Shown: positions 1-11,682 of the stretch, piece by piece
Layout: each line of letters begins with the position of its first letter
Numbering within the stretch: position 1 is the first letter of the stretch
Assembly: GCA_963969595.1 (NCBI GenBank)
Contig: OZ018417.1
Location: 4,404,501-4,468,500, forward strand
Direction: 5' to 3'
DNA length: 64,000 nt
Source: Neckera pumila
Taxonomy: Eukaryota > Streptophyta > Bryopsida > Hypnales > Neckeraceae
Translations under genes and position numbers: made by a program
Notes under the pieces: generated by a model
What the model saw: the letters and a program-made list of their open reading frames with translations, nothing else
The model's database searches: none
What the model was told of the DNA's origin: nothing

Positions 1-770
1 CTTGGTTAAAAAGCTATTGTATAATATGTAGTTTGGTTCTCAACTTGTGCAACTTGGCATATCAGAAAAAATCACTTTTTCCATACATAAGAATTTGAAA
101 TTGGTTTTTTTACAATCATATATAAGTGGAAAGCTTTGAATCATTCCATTTTGATCAATAAATCAATAGTTATGAGGAGTTTTCGTTTGCAGGCAATTCT
201 AGATTGTTTATTCTAAAATAAACTTTGAAGTTCTTCATCTAACTCTATTTTCATTATTTTTTGGAAAAAATAAAATCATAGAATGTAGATTGTTCATTAC
301 AATATTGCAACCGTTGGATTGGTGTTTTTCAATTCCATAATTAAATTCTTAACAATTTAGTATTTTGAATCACTCTCTATTTCTTTCTACTTACCATTTT
401 TTTCCTATATGTTGTACAATTCCAAATGATGTAAAATTTTCAAGCATGTGACCAACTTGTCTAGAAAAAAATATTCAAAGAAGCACCACCATATTGGACA
501 TTTTTCATAGAAAAGTGAGCTTGTGAACTGCAATTGCACGGATTTTTGCAAGGACAAAAAAAAGATTTCCCATGAATTTGAATGCTTATATTTGCAATCC
601 ATGCAGTGGAAATTTTTGAAACTTTTATTACATGTTCTTAAGTCAGCATACTATAAGATCCTATGGTTATATATGTTAAAGAAAGTTTTTTTTCTAAAAT
701 TTGGTACTTGTTCTAAAAATGGTAGTTTTTGAGCATTTTGGATGAAATCATAGCTATGGAACTTTAGGGA
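1..770 (+). mobile_element. TTAA-flanked CCCCTAAAG element, subfamily 1, left end cut by window
   Basis: This AT-rich non-coding repeat matches, block by block and in the same order, the full copies at 15556-16475, 46247-47168 (inverted) and 51407-52323. Shared landmarks are a TCAAAAGTTATGAGG-like block, a GCACCACCATTTTGGACATT-like block and the closing ACTTTAGGG. Its right end is followed by TTAA at 771-774. The left terminus lies outside the window. No open frame of transposase length is present. Confidence 0.8.
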
Positions 771-774
771 TTAA

Positions 775-2767
775 ATACAAGAAAATTGGTGACTTGAAGT
801 CAAAAATAAGGATATGGCATGAAAACCTACAATTATTGCTTGCTACTTTTAGTATATTTTATTGGTATACATCTTAAAAAAAAAAGATTTAATTCAATTC
901 CACTTATTTTATTCTATTTTTCAATTTATTTTCATGTGTAGCCAAAATTTACAACTAAAACCCCAATATAAATAAATAGGTTCAATTGGAATTTAAAGTG
1001 AGTTTTGGTTATGTCTATTTATTAAAAGTGTTAAAAACAATTTATAGATATTTATATACAAGGTCTTTTGTAATTAGTTGAAGGTGACAACCCCCAAACC
1101 AAATTTGCCATCTAAATTTAGATTTATGAAGAAAATCAAATCAAACCCCTTATATTCTAATGTCTATTTTTACAAAAAAACACTTATTCTAGAGTATAGT
1201 TTTTTGACCAAGGTTGAATTTGATCCCTGCATAAGAATGGAAATTTGTATCACAGAACATTTTCTACTTGTATAACTACTATGGTTACATAAAAGGATTG
1301 AAAAGACAACAATGTTTAAAAAATTATCATTCTAAATTGTTAGAAAGAGAACAATTTCATTTATATTATTAAAGATAATTGAAATTTTGTTAAAAGATAG
1401 AATGGGATTTTCCATGTTCATTTGCTACTTCATGCAACTAATAGATGGAGCCTATAGTCATATAGTCTAGCTTTAAAAAAAATATCATTTTGTACATATC
1501 AATTCATTATTAGGCATAGATTATTATTTTTGTTTGATTTGTTTCCTCCAAAATTGCAATCTTATGTCTTGTATATGTTATAAAATTCTCACATTTTTCT
1601 AAAGATACCAAATTTTGTGTCTTTTTGAAGAAAAATGAAGGAAATTCTTATCAAATAGAAAATAATCTAGAATATTCAAATTTTCATCAATTATATATGT
1701 TTGTGTGTAGTATTTGTGGTTAAAAAGATTTGTATCATTCAATCTTTGAAAACTTGGTATAAATATCTAAACTTCAAATAATAATAAAGTTAGTTTGTAT
1801 GAATCTGTTATTTTTTAAAATGTAAAAATATAAATCTTTTATTCTTGTAAAAATCAATCTTTAAAGATGGAAAAGTAAAAAGTGCTAAAATATACTATAC
1901 CAATATATAATATGCCGTACTTTAGATATAAAATCTTGTATCAAATTAGAGGACAATTAATGAAACTTAATACAATGTCAATGACATGGATATTTCATTT
2001 AAGCTATTTAAAATTTGGATTAGCTTCATTCATTTCTTTAGTATAAACAATAATTGCTTGAGTCTAGTATACTATCCCATAGTATGATCCATACAATCTC
2101 AATAATTATTTGACTATGGTACATTGTAAGAATCAAGGTTCAATTCCTATCATGCTACTAAAATCATAACTCCCTATATAATATCACAATTCAATTTTGA
2201 ATAATATTATAGAAATTTAATTGCTTTTGTAAAAGCCATGGAATACTTTCTTCTATATATTATATATTCTTTTCGTGAAATATTTGAAAATCAAATGGAT
2301 ACTTCTAAGAAAATTTCAAAGAAACTTTTCATACAACAAAACTATAGATAAATTCTATGTCTTTTTAAAATGTGATATTAAAGAATAAGGAAGCACCAAC
2401 CGCTAGCATTGCTCTACATATTCAAATGTGAAGATTCTACTTACATTGTTCACTTAATTTATTTATTCTTATTGCAATGATTTCATCTTTGCAAAGGTTA
2501 GTTTGTAAAAAATATGACATAAAGATTTTCTTTAATTACTTTATATGCTCTATATAACTTTTTTCAAAGAATATTGTATGAGGATGTCTAGATTTTCATT
2601 TAAAGATTATACATACTTTGTTTATCTACATTCTATCACATGAAAAATTGATGAAAGTAATATATTTAATGTGTAGCAAAGCAAGCGCCAATCGCTAGTT
2701 ATAAAATTAAATTCTTATTGGCTTTTGTTGGTAACTAAAAAAAGATTATAAATTCTCTCAATATTGC
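775..2767. other. AT-rich intergenic stretch, no gene seen
   Basis: Very AT-rich sequence with only short chance frames. I see no conserved protein, RNA gene or clear terminal inverted repeat. A short phrase near 2387-2410 (AAGCACCAACCGCTAGC) recurs in altered form near 2682-2698, which suggests old dispersed repeat debris. Confidence 0.5.
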
Positions 2768-3432
2768 CTCCTTCCTAAAATGATCTTCCTGTTGGCTTTA
2801 ATATTTTGTCCCAAAATGATCTTCATGTTTGTGACATGGAAAGAAAGTCCCACAAAATATGAAGTGAAGTGTGATATATAGCTAATACTTCTACATGGAA
2901 GATCCAAACATATTTAGTGAGACCTACATGTATATCAAGCTTCTATATCATATGGGATTTGGGGAATGAGAGTGGTTGGTAAAAAGCACATTGGTCCTGA
3001 TTAGTTGAATTACATTGGAAGTCAAATTAGAACAAGGGAAATTGGGGGGATCAAAGTATCAAACTAGAGAAGTTGTGGAGTTGCCTATGGAATATTTCTT
3101 CTTACTACATTATTCATCTTTTATAACGAATTTTTTTGTAGACTTCTTGACTAATGCCGTGGAGAGCGTGGAAAGGGTAATAGACATCACGGGAAGGACA
3201 ATAGACAACGCGGGATTAAAGAAGTTATTGGCTAGCAATGCTCCTTAAAAATGACCAAAAAATCCCATGTACAAAAATTCCAAAATTATATTTAAAAAAC
3301 TAATCCAAAACTCAAACTTCTAGAACAATAGGAATGCATTGAACACTACTTACATCTCAAAAGGGATTTTTAAAATGTTATATTCAGTCTGAATCTGAAA
3401 CATTTTGTCAACAAGAAGATCATTAGATGTAT
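2768..3432. mobile_element. Degenerate MITE-like element related to the one at 23097-23320
   Basis: The left part (AATGATCTTCCTGTTGGC near 2778, and a second TCCCAAAATGATCTTC near 2809) and the right part (inverted AATGATCTTCTTGTTGAC near 3404-3425) form imperfect inverted ends. The block 3300-3390 resembles the interior of the MITE at 23097-23320: both have an AACTCAAA..AGGACAATA..GTTGAACTCTACTTA-like series. Boundaries and target duplication are not clean. About 380 bp in the middle has no counterpart in the shorter element. Confidence 0.35.
3142..3248 (+). pseudogene. Exon-like fragment inside a degenerate MITE, family unknown
   Basis: A 107-bp block with clearly higher GC than its surroundings begins right after a good splice-acceptor string (TTTTTTTGTAG, ending at 3141). 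It reads open to a TAA at 3246-3248. The last residues include the segments ESVERVIDITGRTID and NAGLKKLLASNAP, which look coding-like: charged and amphipathic, without A/T-driven composition. The reading continues upstream to an ATG at 3015, but that part is AT-rich. I do not recognise the family. It could be a captured terminal exon of a host gene, or chance. Confidence 0.25.
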
Positions 3433-6400
3433 TCCAAAGCAGCCACTTGACTCATTTGATTCATGTACAAATGGTGTGTATTTTGGTAGTGATCTATAGT
3501 TTTTTACCACATAAAGAAAGTCGGCATATAGTAGGTAAATGATAGACGCTTTCTTTTGTATCAGATAGCAAAAGAAGTGCATTTAAGGATTATCTCAAAA
3601 ACAACTTTTAACTATTCATCAATGATTTCACTACCATAGCTTGGTTATCATTGATGATTCATGATTTTTATATACATCTCCACATCAAGTCATGTCAAGA
3701 TGGAAAGAAGAGAACTAATTGCAAAAATGAAGACTTTTATTGGAAATCTTGTCGAAATCTTGTTGGACTTTCGTTGGAAATCTTGTTGGAATTTTTACCA
3801 AAAAACATTTTGCCTCTCTGGATCCACATTTATACACCTCCTAGAATCCTTGGGATTAGTAGCAAAATAATGATTGCAAACTCTCTTTTAAGGACATGAA
3901 TTCATTACAACTATATAAATCTATAGTTAAAATGCTAGAAGGCACCATGTAGTCTATATTTAGATCATATAGATCCTAATCCTAAAAAGATGAAATCAAT
4001 GACCAATTGAAAGTAGTCAGAAAAAAAAATCTTATTTTTAAACCAATAGGTGTATTTTTTATTTCTTTGGTATCCTTAAAAGCCATTAACCATTTTTTTG
4101 CCAAAAGAACACGTAGAAGATGAAGGGTATTACATGGTAAAGCAAAAAAAAAAAATTAAATTTTTTCCATTAGGTGTTTGGAAAGAGCTTTAAAGAGCTT
4201 TAAACACTAATTAAGGTATATATCTTATAATCAATATATATCAGCCAAAACGTGACATCTACATTTGAATAAGAAAGTGTCAAAAAAGTCTAGATATTGA
4301 TTATAGAAGATGTACACAATAAAAACATGAAAGTCTATGAAAGCCTCTTGTTGATTTTTGGTACACCAAAAAATGGTACTTTGAAAATTTATACATTGTT
4401 CATATAGAGTCCAAATAATGCATGTTCAAGTGTATTGGAATCTCTTTCAAATACCAGTAAGATCCAATAAAAATTATTTATATCAAATAATAATTTCTAC
4501 ATTCAATTGTAACTACAATTAATTATAGGTGTATATATTTTTGTTTGATTGTATGATCCTTGGAAGTTGCGTACAACAATGTGCATTAATAGTTTTGGAG
4601 GACTTTCTTGGTAAAATCTAATCATCAAAGTCTAGAGATTAGTATATTTAGTTTATATCAACAACTACAACAAACTTACTGCATACTAAGTCCCTTATTA
4701 ATTGGTTTTCTTATTTTCATTGAATTAATGGCAAACATATTTTGAAATTTAATACCTTGTACCATGTTACCTTGATTCTTCAAAATCTTTAATGTGCATA
4801 TTTGACTTTTAAGATTTTTTAATGGTACCATGAATACTTCCATCAATCCTATTTCTGGAAAAAAATTCATATAATTGTAAAAATATTGTTATTATATTAT
4901 ATTTTTGAATGTCTATTCCTTTGATAATTTGATTTTAAGTAATTTTTGAAACTTAAATGATTTCATTAGATTTTGAAATTGAATTTTTCTACTTCAAATC
5001 TAATTAAAAATTTATATGTATAGAATCTTTAAGCAATACTCAAACAACTCATCAACTAAATTTTTTGACACATTCAACACAATTGAAAGAAAAATATAAA
5101 CAATACACATATTTTATTTTCTAACTTCATACTAGGATTGGACAAATTTTAATGTGCAAAAGTGTTCAATTTCAATAGGATTTTTAAAATATTAGATTCT
5201 TGTCAAAATAATTCATTATTTATATATATTACGGAGTAGATTTACATTCTTCATCTTTTATTTGAAAAAAATTGAAAGCTCTCAGAAAATAAGAATACGT
5301 TCTACTTCAATAACTCATTTATTTTATTTTCCACGAATGATTTCACTTATATAAATAATTTGATTATTGAAATTATTTATAGAACCATAATTTAGGTGAA
5401 AAATCATAATTTTAAATTTATTATCAAAATCAAATAAATAAATAAAATTTTAAGTTTAACATCTATTATTAAATATTGAACAATGGAACTTTGTAGACAA
5501 TCCAACTAGTGAATCAATCTATAGATTGTATAGTACAAGTTTTCTTTGAATATTATTACTAAATTCTTTTATGTCATTCCACATTTTATAAAAAATCTCC
5601 ATACATTTGCAAATTTGGAGCCTAGCTTTTGACCATAGCTTTAGAATTTATCTTAATGATTGTAAATTATTTTTGTTGATGAATTTTGTATTATATCACG
5701 TATCTTTGTCAAGTCAATTTTAAAGTGATTTGTTTTATTAAGGTTCATCAAAATACAATGTCGTATCATTAATCATATAATTTTTTGGTCATAGATTAAA
5801 GTTTAGAGACTATAGTAATATATATTTAATCTACTAAATTTAGTATTTAATATAATTTATATCTCAAAAAACGTTATACTGTTTTCAATATAAAATGAAA
5901 ATATCACGGCAATTTTTTTGAAACATAAAATAGTACTATTGCAAATAAAAAATCAACTGGATTTTATTTCAAAACACAAAATACACAAAATTGCGGCATG
6001 TAAGAGAATCCTAAGGAAGTATATCATTAGTAGGGATGGATGCACATTTGTGAAATATTATACAAATAACCTTCTAGAAATAATGAAACTTAGTCTTCGC
6101 ATTGTAGCTAAAAGTTTGGAAGTTCTAAAAAATCAAAGCATAAAACTATAGTGATTAATTTTTAATAAAAAAATTTTGCACTTCAAAAATTAATTTGTTA
6201 GACCAAAAAATATTTTTTTTTCAAAAATTTACATAGCAGCAATCTACAATATACTTGGACTTTGTTGCTCTCCATGTTATTAGTGACATTTGGTTGAAGG
6301 CTTAAATTTATAGTTGAAAATGTTACAATTTGAGAAATTGTGTTAAAATCACAAATATTCAACCTATTATCAATTTTAGAAAGATGTATCCTAATTTCCT

Positions 6401-7974
6401 CAACTTCTAAAGTTCTAAGGCTATTTATAAAAAGAAATACCATTTTTGATGCAAAGAGAATTTTTTCTAAACATTTTAATTTTTGCATATCCGACTAAAA
6501 GATCTTGTTCTAGAATTATATGAAATGTATAGAAACTTTTTGGGAAACTCTAATCAGATGGATTGTAAGCTGTTTGCATTTAAAGTGAAGAGAATGAGTC
6601 CTTTGGCACCTTACTGCACTAGATTATAAGACTTTGAATGCTCTTAACTCAACATTTATGAACTAAAAATTTTGAACTAAAAAATATATATTTGAGTAAT
6701 TGAATTGAGAATTTAAAATAAAATTAGGAACTTAATTTCCATTCTTCAAAAAATTATTGAGTGGAAGTAGGTATTAGATTGAAGGAAAAAACAAAACCTT
6801 TGGCAATTTTTGAAAATTGTAAAAATCTAGTTAAGAAACGGATTTCATACCTTATTTATCTTAGAATTTGCTACAATTGACCGGAAAACAAGATGCTCCA
6901 TAACTTTCAAAATACTAAGGTGTAAACACCTAAAACCATCCTTATGCTCTCTAGTAGTGCTCCTACTAAAAGCATTTTAATTTAATAATATTATACCCCA
7001 TGCATGGCTTCAAATATTCCCTCATTATATTCCAAGCGTCAAATGATGGCATCAATGATAATTTAGGAACATGTCAAAGTCATTATTAAGTAGATTCTCT
7101 CATAATTAGAGACAACAAAGTAGTTGTCACCGTATCATTATTCTAACTAAGCAAGTACGTATTGCCATCACAAACTGCCTCCAATTGCTTAGAGGTATAT
7201 TGTAATAAATTTTGACACGATTTAAGGGCTCTAACATGCCCTTTTTGGCTTCTACAGGTAATAAGTAGCACTTAACAAGATCAAAAGTAGACAAATCTAA
7301 AGTGGATTTAGTGGTTTACTCATTTTTTTACTTTGAAAAATTATAGAATTTACATGTGTACTGGTGAGAAAAATATTCCTTCCACTAAAGACAATTTGCA
7401 ACTGTACTAAATTCATTATTTTGACGGCTTTAGGTGTTTCCATCTTAATCCAATTGGAATGAATTAATATTTTCTGTATTGAAAAAAGTATATTCAATGA
7501 GAAATAAAATTTCAAAAAATTATTTCAAATTTATGTGATTTCTTTTTGCTATTTGAGCTTGACTATTTTGAGCTTTGTGTGGCATAACTTTTATTCTTGA
7601 TAATCAATTTAAAAAAAATTAAATTCCTATAGAGTTAGTATATATTTTATTTAAAAAAAGAATCATGCCCAAAATCCATGCCCGAAATCATATGAATCTC
7701 CTAAGGACATTTGGGACTTTAGGATTAAGAAATTAATTGAAACAGAATTAATCAAATTTTTCTAAATATATATTCATCAATTCAATAAAATATAAAAACA
7801 TTTGAATTTAAAAAATAAACTTATTAATATGCTTCCATTGAGATGGAAATTGGAAGTATCTAATTCAGAGTGGCGAGGGTCTTATACATTGTCAAATAGA
7901 TGAAAAATGCTCAAAATCCCTTCAAACATTTTTTAAGATTCACTTCAAATGTGGAATATAAGGGTGGACAACAC
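3433..7974. other. AT-rich intergenic stretch, no gene seen
   Basis: About 4.5 kb of very AT-rich sequence. The longest frames (for example 5918-6151 and 6198-6488 minus) have A/T-driven composition (Lys, Ile, Phe, Asn) and no recognisable motif. I see no RNA gene and no element with clear ends. Confidence 0.5.
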
Positions 7975-9945
7975 GTGGTGCGTAAAAGTGGGAGATAGAA
8001 GTTGAAAGGTTTGTCAAATGTGAATTATGATGAGTTCCATTGGCCATGTTATGTGGCAATATCCTTTAAGTATCTCCAATTGAACATTTTCAAGATGTGA
8101 TACATTGCCAAATTGGATGAAAAGTGATTTGAGCCATTCCAAAATTTTTCCAACCACTCCATTCTATAATGCTAATGGTTGACATGCCAAATGAGAATAT
8201 ATTTTTTCACTCTATTCCACTTATGCTCATCATTTATAAAATACACATGTATTATATAAATGTGGGAGACAAGAAGTTGAAAAGATCTCTAAATCTATAG
8301 ACCTAAAATCATGACAAGTTCATTTGACTATACTGGGTGTGAAAATATCCTTTGAGCACCTCCGCTCCAACACGGCCAAGGTCAAAAACTCGGCAAAAGT
8401 GGATAAGAAGTATTATTTTTACCTCCAAAAGTTGTCCACTTTCATATTCCATCCTACAACACCAAGGATACCTACACCAAATTTAAGTTCACTCAATCTT
8501 TGTTTCCATCCTATTTATGATTAGTCAATTCACCATTTATGAAACACAATTTTTTTTGCATGAAGATAGGAGACAAGAAGTTGAAAGCCTCACAAAATCC
8601 ATGGAATTGAAATTACGGTAATTTCATTTGGATATATTGAAGTGACAATACCCTTGAGCACCTCCATTCTAATACAACTAACTTTAACATGAACATATTG
8701 GATGAGAAGTACTCTCCAAACACTCCATCCAACCATGAGGATTGATAAGGATTAGAATACCAAATCCAAGTTTAGTCTATTTTTTTTGGTCTACTCTACT
8801 TGTGATTGGTTAATTTATCATTTATAAAAGACACATTTAGTGCATAAAGGTAGAAGGCAAGAAGTTAAAAGGCTCTTCAAATCAATAGATATGAAATCAT
8901 GAAAAATTTCACTTAGCTATGTTGGGGTAGGAATGCCCTTTGAGTTTCTCCACTCCAACACTATTAATACAAAGCCAAAGTGGATGTGGGTACTTGTGAC
9001 CCCTTCTAAACATTCTCCAACCACTCTAATCAATAGTACTGATCAATTTTTTTTTCTCATTATACTTTCAATTCGTGAATTTTCCATTACAAAACACCCA
9101 ATTAGTATATAAAGGTAGAAGACAAGAAATTGAAAGGTTCTCCAAATCAACAACTTTGAAATTGCATTAGGTTCATTTGAGTATGTCGAGTGGCCATATC
9201 TTGTGAGGACTTCCACACCAATAAAGCTAAGGTTTTACATATGGCTAGAGTGGATCGAACTAGTTCTTGACTCTTTCAAATACCGTCTAGCTTCGTACTC
9301 CATCCTACATCTAAACTTGTTTAAAACTTTTGACATGCATTGTTGCGAATAGGTTTTATATATGGCTAAGGTGGATGGGATCAATTCTTGACCCTTTCAA
9401 ATACTGTCCAGCCTCGTACTCCATCCTACATCTAAACTCATTTAAAAATATCGACGTGCATTGTTGCGAATAGGTCTTACAGATGGCCAAAGTAGATGGG
9501 ACCCGTTCTTGATCCTTTCAACGCCGTCCATCCTCGTACTCCATCCTACATCCAAACTTGCTTAAAACTATCGACGTGCATCGTTGCGAATAGGCATGTG
9601 CAACTCCTTCAACAAATTTAGGAAAGATTTCTTACTCAGATCAAACGGGCATGTAAGGTTTCTCCAAACTCAAAATGAATACTATTCAGATTCCTAGTTG
9701 ACCGCGATTCAACCTATTGTACTCCATCCTACATCGTACTCCTTCCATCCTACATTCCCAGTAGTGATCAACATGCCAAACCAAACTTGAATTTGTTATT
9801 CTTCTCAATCGCACATATGATTGTTCAATTCACCAACTACGAAATACACATTTAGGAAACAAGAAGTTGAAAGGCTCTCCCCAAATCAAAAATCGTGTGA
9901 AATCATGACAAATTCATATGGCCATGATGGACCCAAAGAGCCCCC
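7975..9945 (+). repeat. Tandem array of about six diverged ~280-bp units
   Basis: The phrase GGAGACAAGAAGTTGAAAGG and variants recurs at about 7992, 8264, 8567, 8848, 9117 and 9859. It is followed each time by AAATC..ATGACAA-TTCATTTGG, then by GAGCACCTCCACTCCAACA and CACCATTTATGAAA-ACACA blocks in the same order. Spacings are about 270, 303, 281 and 269 bp. The last gap of about 740 bp is enlarged by the separate 121-bp triplication at 9231-9593. Unit-to-unit divergence is substantial, so the array is old. It ends close to the upstream side of the AT-hook gene. Confidence 0.75.
9231..9593 (+). repeat. Three tandem copies of a 121-bp unit
   Basis: Units start at 9231, 9352 and 9473 with GGTTTTACATATGGCTA or variants and end with GTTGCGAATAGG. 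Each contains TCGTACTCCATCCTACAT. The regular spacing and higher similarity than the surrounding 280-bp array indicate a later local expansion inside one unit. Confidence 0.85.
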
Positions 9946-10997
9946 AAGTAACTTAAACCAGCCCCTTGCTCCGAGAGTTGACTTCTTTTTGTTCTTATCT
10001 CAACCCAAAAGGCCAAAACATTTTTCAGACCCCTTACACCCCAGTTTCCCCTTTATCTCATTCCGTATTTTCAATTTTTTTTTAATTTTTTTTTCAATTT
10101 TTTGTTTCTGTATCCTTCCAATCTCATCGTCGTCTCCACATTACCATTTGATGTTCTCGGTCCTTTCGTGGATTGCTTTGGCTTTGGCTTTGCTTAAGCT
10201 CGTCGTTGTTTGTCTTTGTCTTCCTTCTCCCTCTTCTCTCTCTGTGTCTCTCTGTCTCTTTCTCTCTCTCTTGAGCAAGGTTTCCTCAGGTCCCTATTAT
10301 TCCCGATGGTTCTTATCTTTTTCTTCCATTGCTGGATTGGTTTTTAGTTATTGTTGAACGATTCTAGGGTCGTCTTCTCCATTTCTTCATCTTTTTCTTC
10401 TTCTTCTTCTCCAGTAGTGATCCTTCGAATGGTGAGACCGGGAGCTTGTTGCAAAGTCGGAATGTTTGAGAGAGAGAGAGCGTTTTCCTCTTGACCCATA
10501 TTTTCCTATTCAGGAGGCGAGGTTCCCTGTTGTTTTAAGAAGAGTTTGGGTGAAGCAAATTGATTTTTTGGAAGGTCATTTGGGGGGGCTCTGGAGTCGA
10601 GCTTCGATGCCGATTTGACCTACCGGACGTTACTTTGATTCTTATCTGCCGTTAACATTATTGATTTATTCTCGATAGAGCGAGAGAGAGAGAAAGTTTT
10701 GCCTTTTGGTTTTGAATTATGTGGAGAGAGTGCTGGTTGTAATTTTCAGCTCAGTGGATTAAAACAGAGGATTAGTTTTCCTTGGAAGAGCCGGCAACCG
10801 AGAGAAGTGATTTAGGGTGAGTGCGATGGAGTATGCCACTCTTTTTCGTGTGAAACCGCTCACTTATTGGACTTGCTAATGTGCATCTCAACGTTTGTGC
10901 TATCTCCACTTGCGTATCGAGGTTTTTGTGAAAGCGTTTTGATTTTTTATTTGGAAATCCTCACGGCATCTGTGCCTTACCTGCCTGGTCAATCCAG
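9946..10997 (+). promoter_or_regulatory. Promoter and long 5' UTR exon of the AT-hook gene
   Basis: Composition shifts here from AT-rich repeat to balanced sequence. The block carries a long CT-rich tract (about 10220-10275, TCTCTCT runs) and GA repeats (10469-10480 and 10681-10695), typical of plant core promoters and leaders. It ends in a strong splice donor (CCAG|GTACGT) at 10997/10998. The transcription start is not resolved. The open frame 9821-10357 here is pyrimidine-tract translation (Ser/Leu/Phe-rich) and is not believed. Confidence 0.5.
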
Positions 10998-11280
10998 GTA
11001 CGTCTCACGGATTTTCCTACAATGTTGAGATGCTGGGTTTGGAATTGGAGTAGGGGTGTTTTAGCTAAGATGTAATGCATCTTATTTTTATGTAGTTGGG
11101 TAGAGATTTGCTGGAGCTGATCTTTTGCTCTCTTTCTTTCAACCTGGAGTCGTTACATGGATTTGTGGTGAATTTGCATTAGTTCTGTGTTCAATCTTTT
11201 TTTTTTCTCTGTGCATTGTGGCGGATAAAGTGTGAGTCCGTTACTAATCCATCTCGAGTTATCTCTGTTTATGATTGCAG
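10998..11280 (+). other. 5' UTR intron of the AT-hook gene
   Basis: A 283-bp GT-AG intron: donor CAG|GTACGT, TTACTAATCC branch-site match at 11241-11250, acceptor ATTGCAG directly abutting the ATG at 11281. The spacing of branch site to acceptor (about 35 nt) is normal. An intron directly before the start codon is common in plant genes with long leaders. I infer it from signals only. Confidence 0.7.
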
Positions 11281-11682
11281 ATGGGACGAGCGAAGGTAGT
11301 TTACAAGAAGGTTGCAAATGGCCAACCTGTGGAATCCAAAGAAGTTGCTGCGAGTAGCGCCTCGAGCCCGGCTCCTGTTCCGAAAAAGAGAGGTCGGCCT
11401 CGGAAGATCCCTAAGGAAGAGGTTCCCGTTGCAGTAGTCGAGGAGAAGAAGCCTGATGTGTTGAGCAACGACATCTCGCAGCTCTCCGTTTCGGATTCGG
11501 GGAAGAAGCGGAGTCGTACAATGAATGGAGATGATTCCTCAGAAGTGATGACGGAGAATAATGATGACAACAAAAGAGACCATTCAGACGAGCCTATCAA
11601 GCCAGTGATTACCAGACGTCAGGGCAGCCGAAGAAAGAGCGAGCCCAGGCGAGCTGCAGGAGCGTTCATGGATAGCAATTGA
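11281..11682 (+). CDS. Small nuclear protein with a single AT-hook
   Basis: A 133-aa protein. I chose the ATG that immediately follows the acceptor of the leader intron; a frame extension two codons upstream lies in the intron. Residues 35-42 (KKRGRPRK) form a canonical AT-hook, whose RGRP core binds the minor groove of AT-rich DNA. A second basic cluster lies at 75-79 (KKRSR), an acidic Asp/Asn/Glu stretch at about 82-105, and a basic C-terminal patch at 112-124 (RRQGSRRKSEPRR). The rest is Ala/Ser/Pro-rich and probably disordered, with no folded domain. This composition suggests a nuclear chromatin-associated accessory protein, but the sequence does not show a specific role. Small AT-hook proteins with an SRRKSEPRR-like tail occur in plants as far as I recall, so I lean towards a conserved hypothetical. 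The stop is followed by a pyrimidine-rich 3' UTR. There is no neighbour within 9 kb on either side. Confidence 0.75.
   Translation: MGRAKVVYKKVANGQPVESKEVAASSASSPAPVPKKRGRPRKIPKEEVPVAVVEEKKPDVLSNDISQLSVSDSGKKRSRTMNGDDSSEVMTENNDDNKRDHSDEPIKPVITRRQGSRRKSEPRRAAGAFMDSN

Noticed and set aside
9821..10357. 178-codon open frame upstream of the AT-hook gene
   Set aside because: Composition is Ser/Leu/Phe/Pro from CT-rich promoter and leader sequence. It starts in the 280-bp repeat and has no motif.
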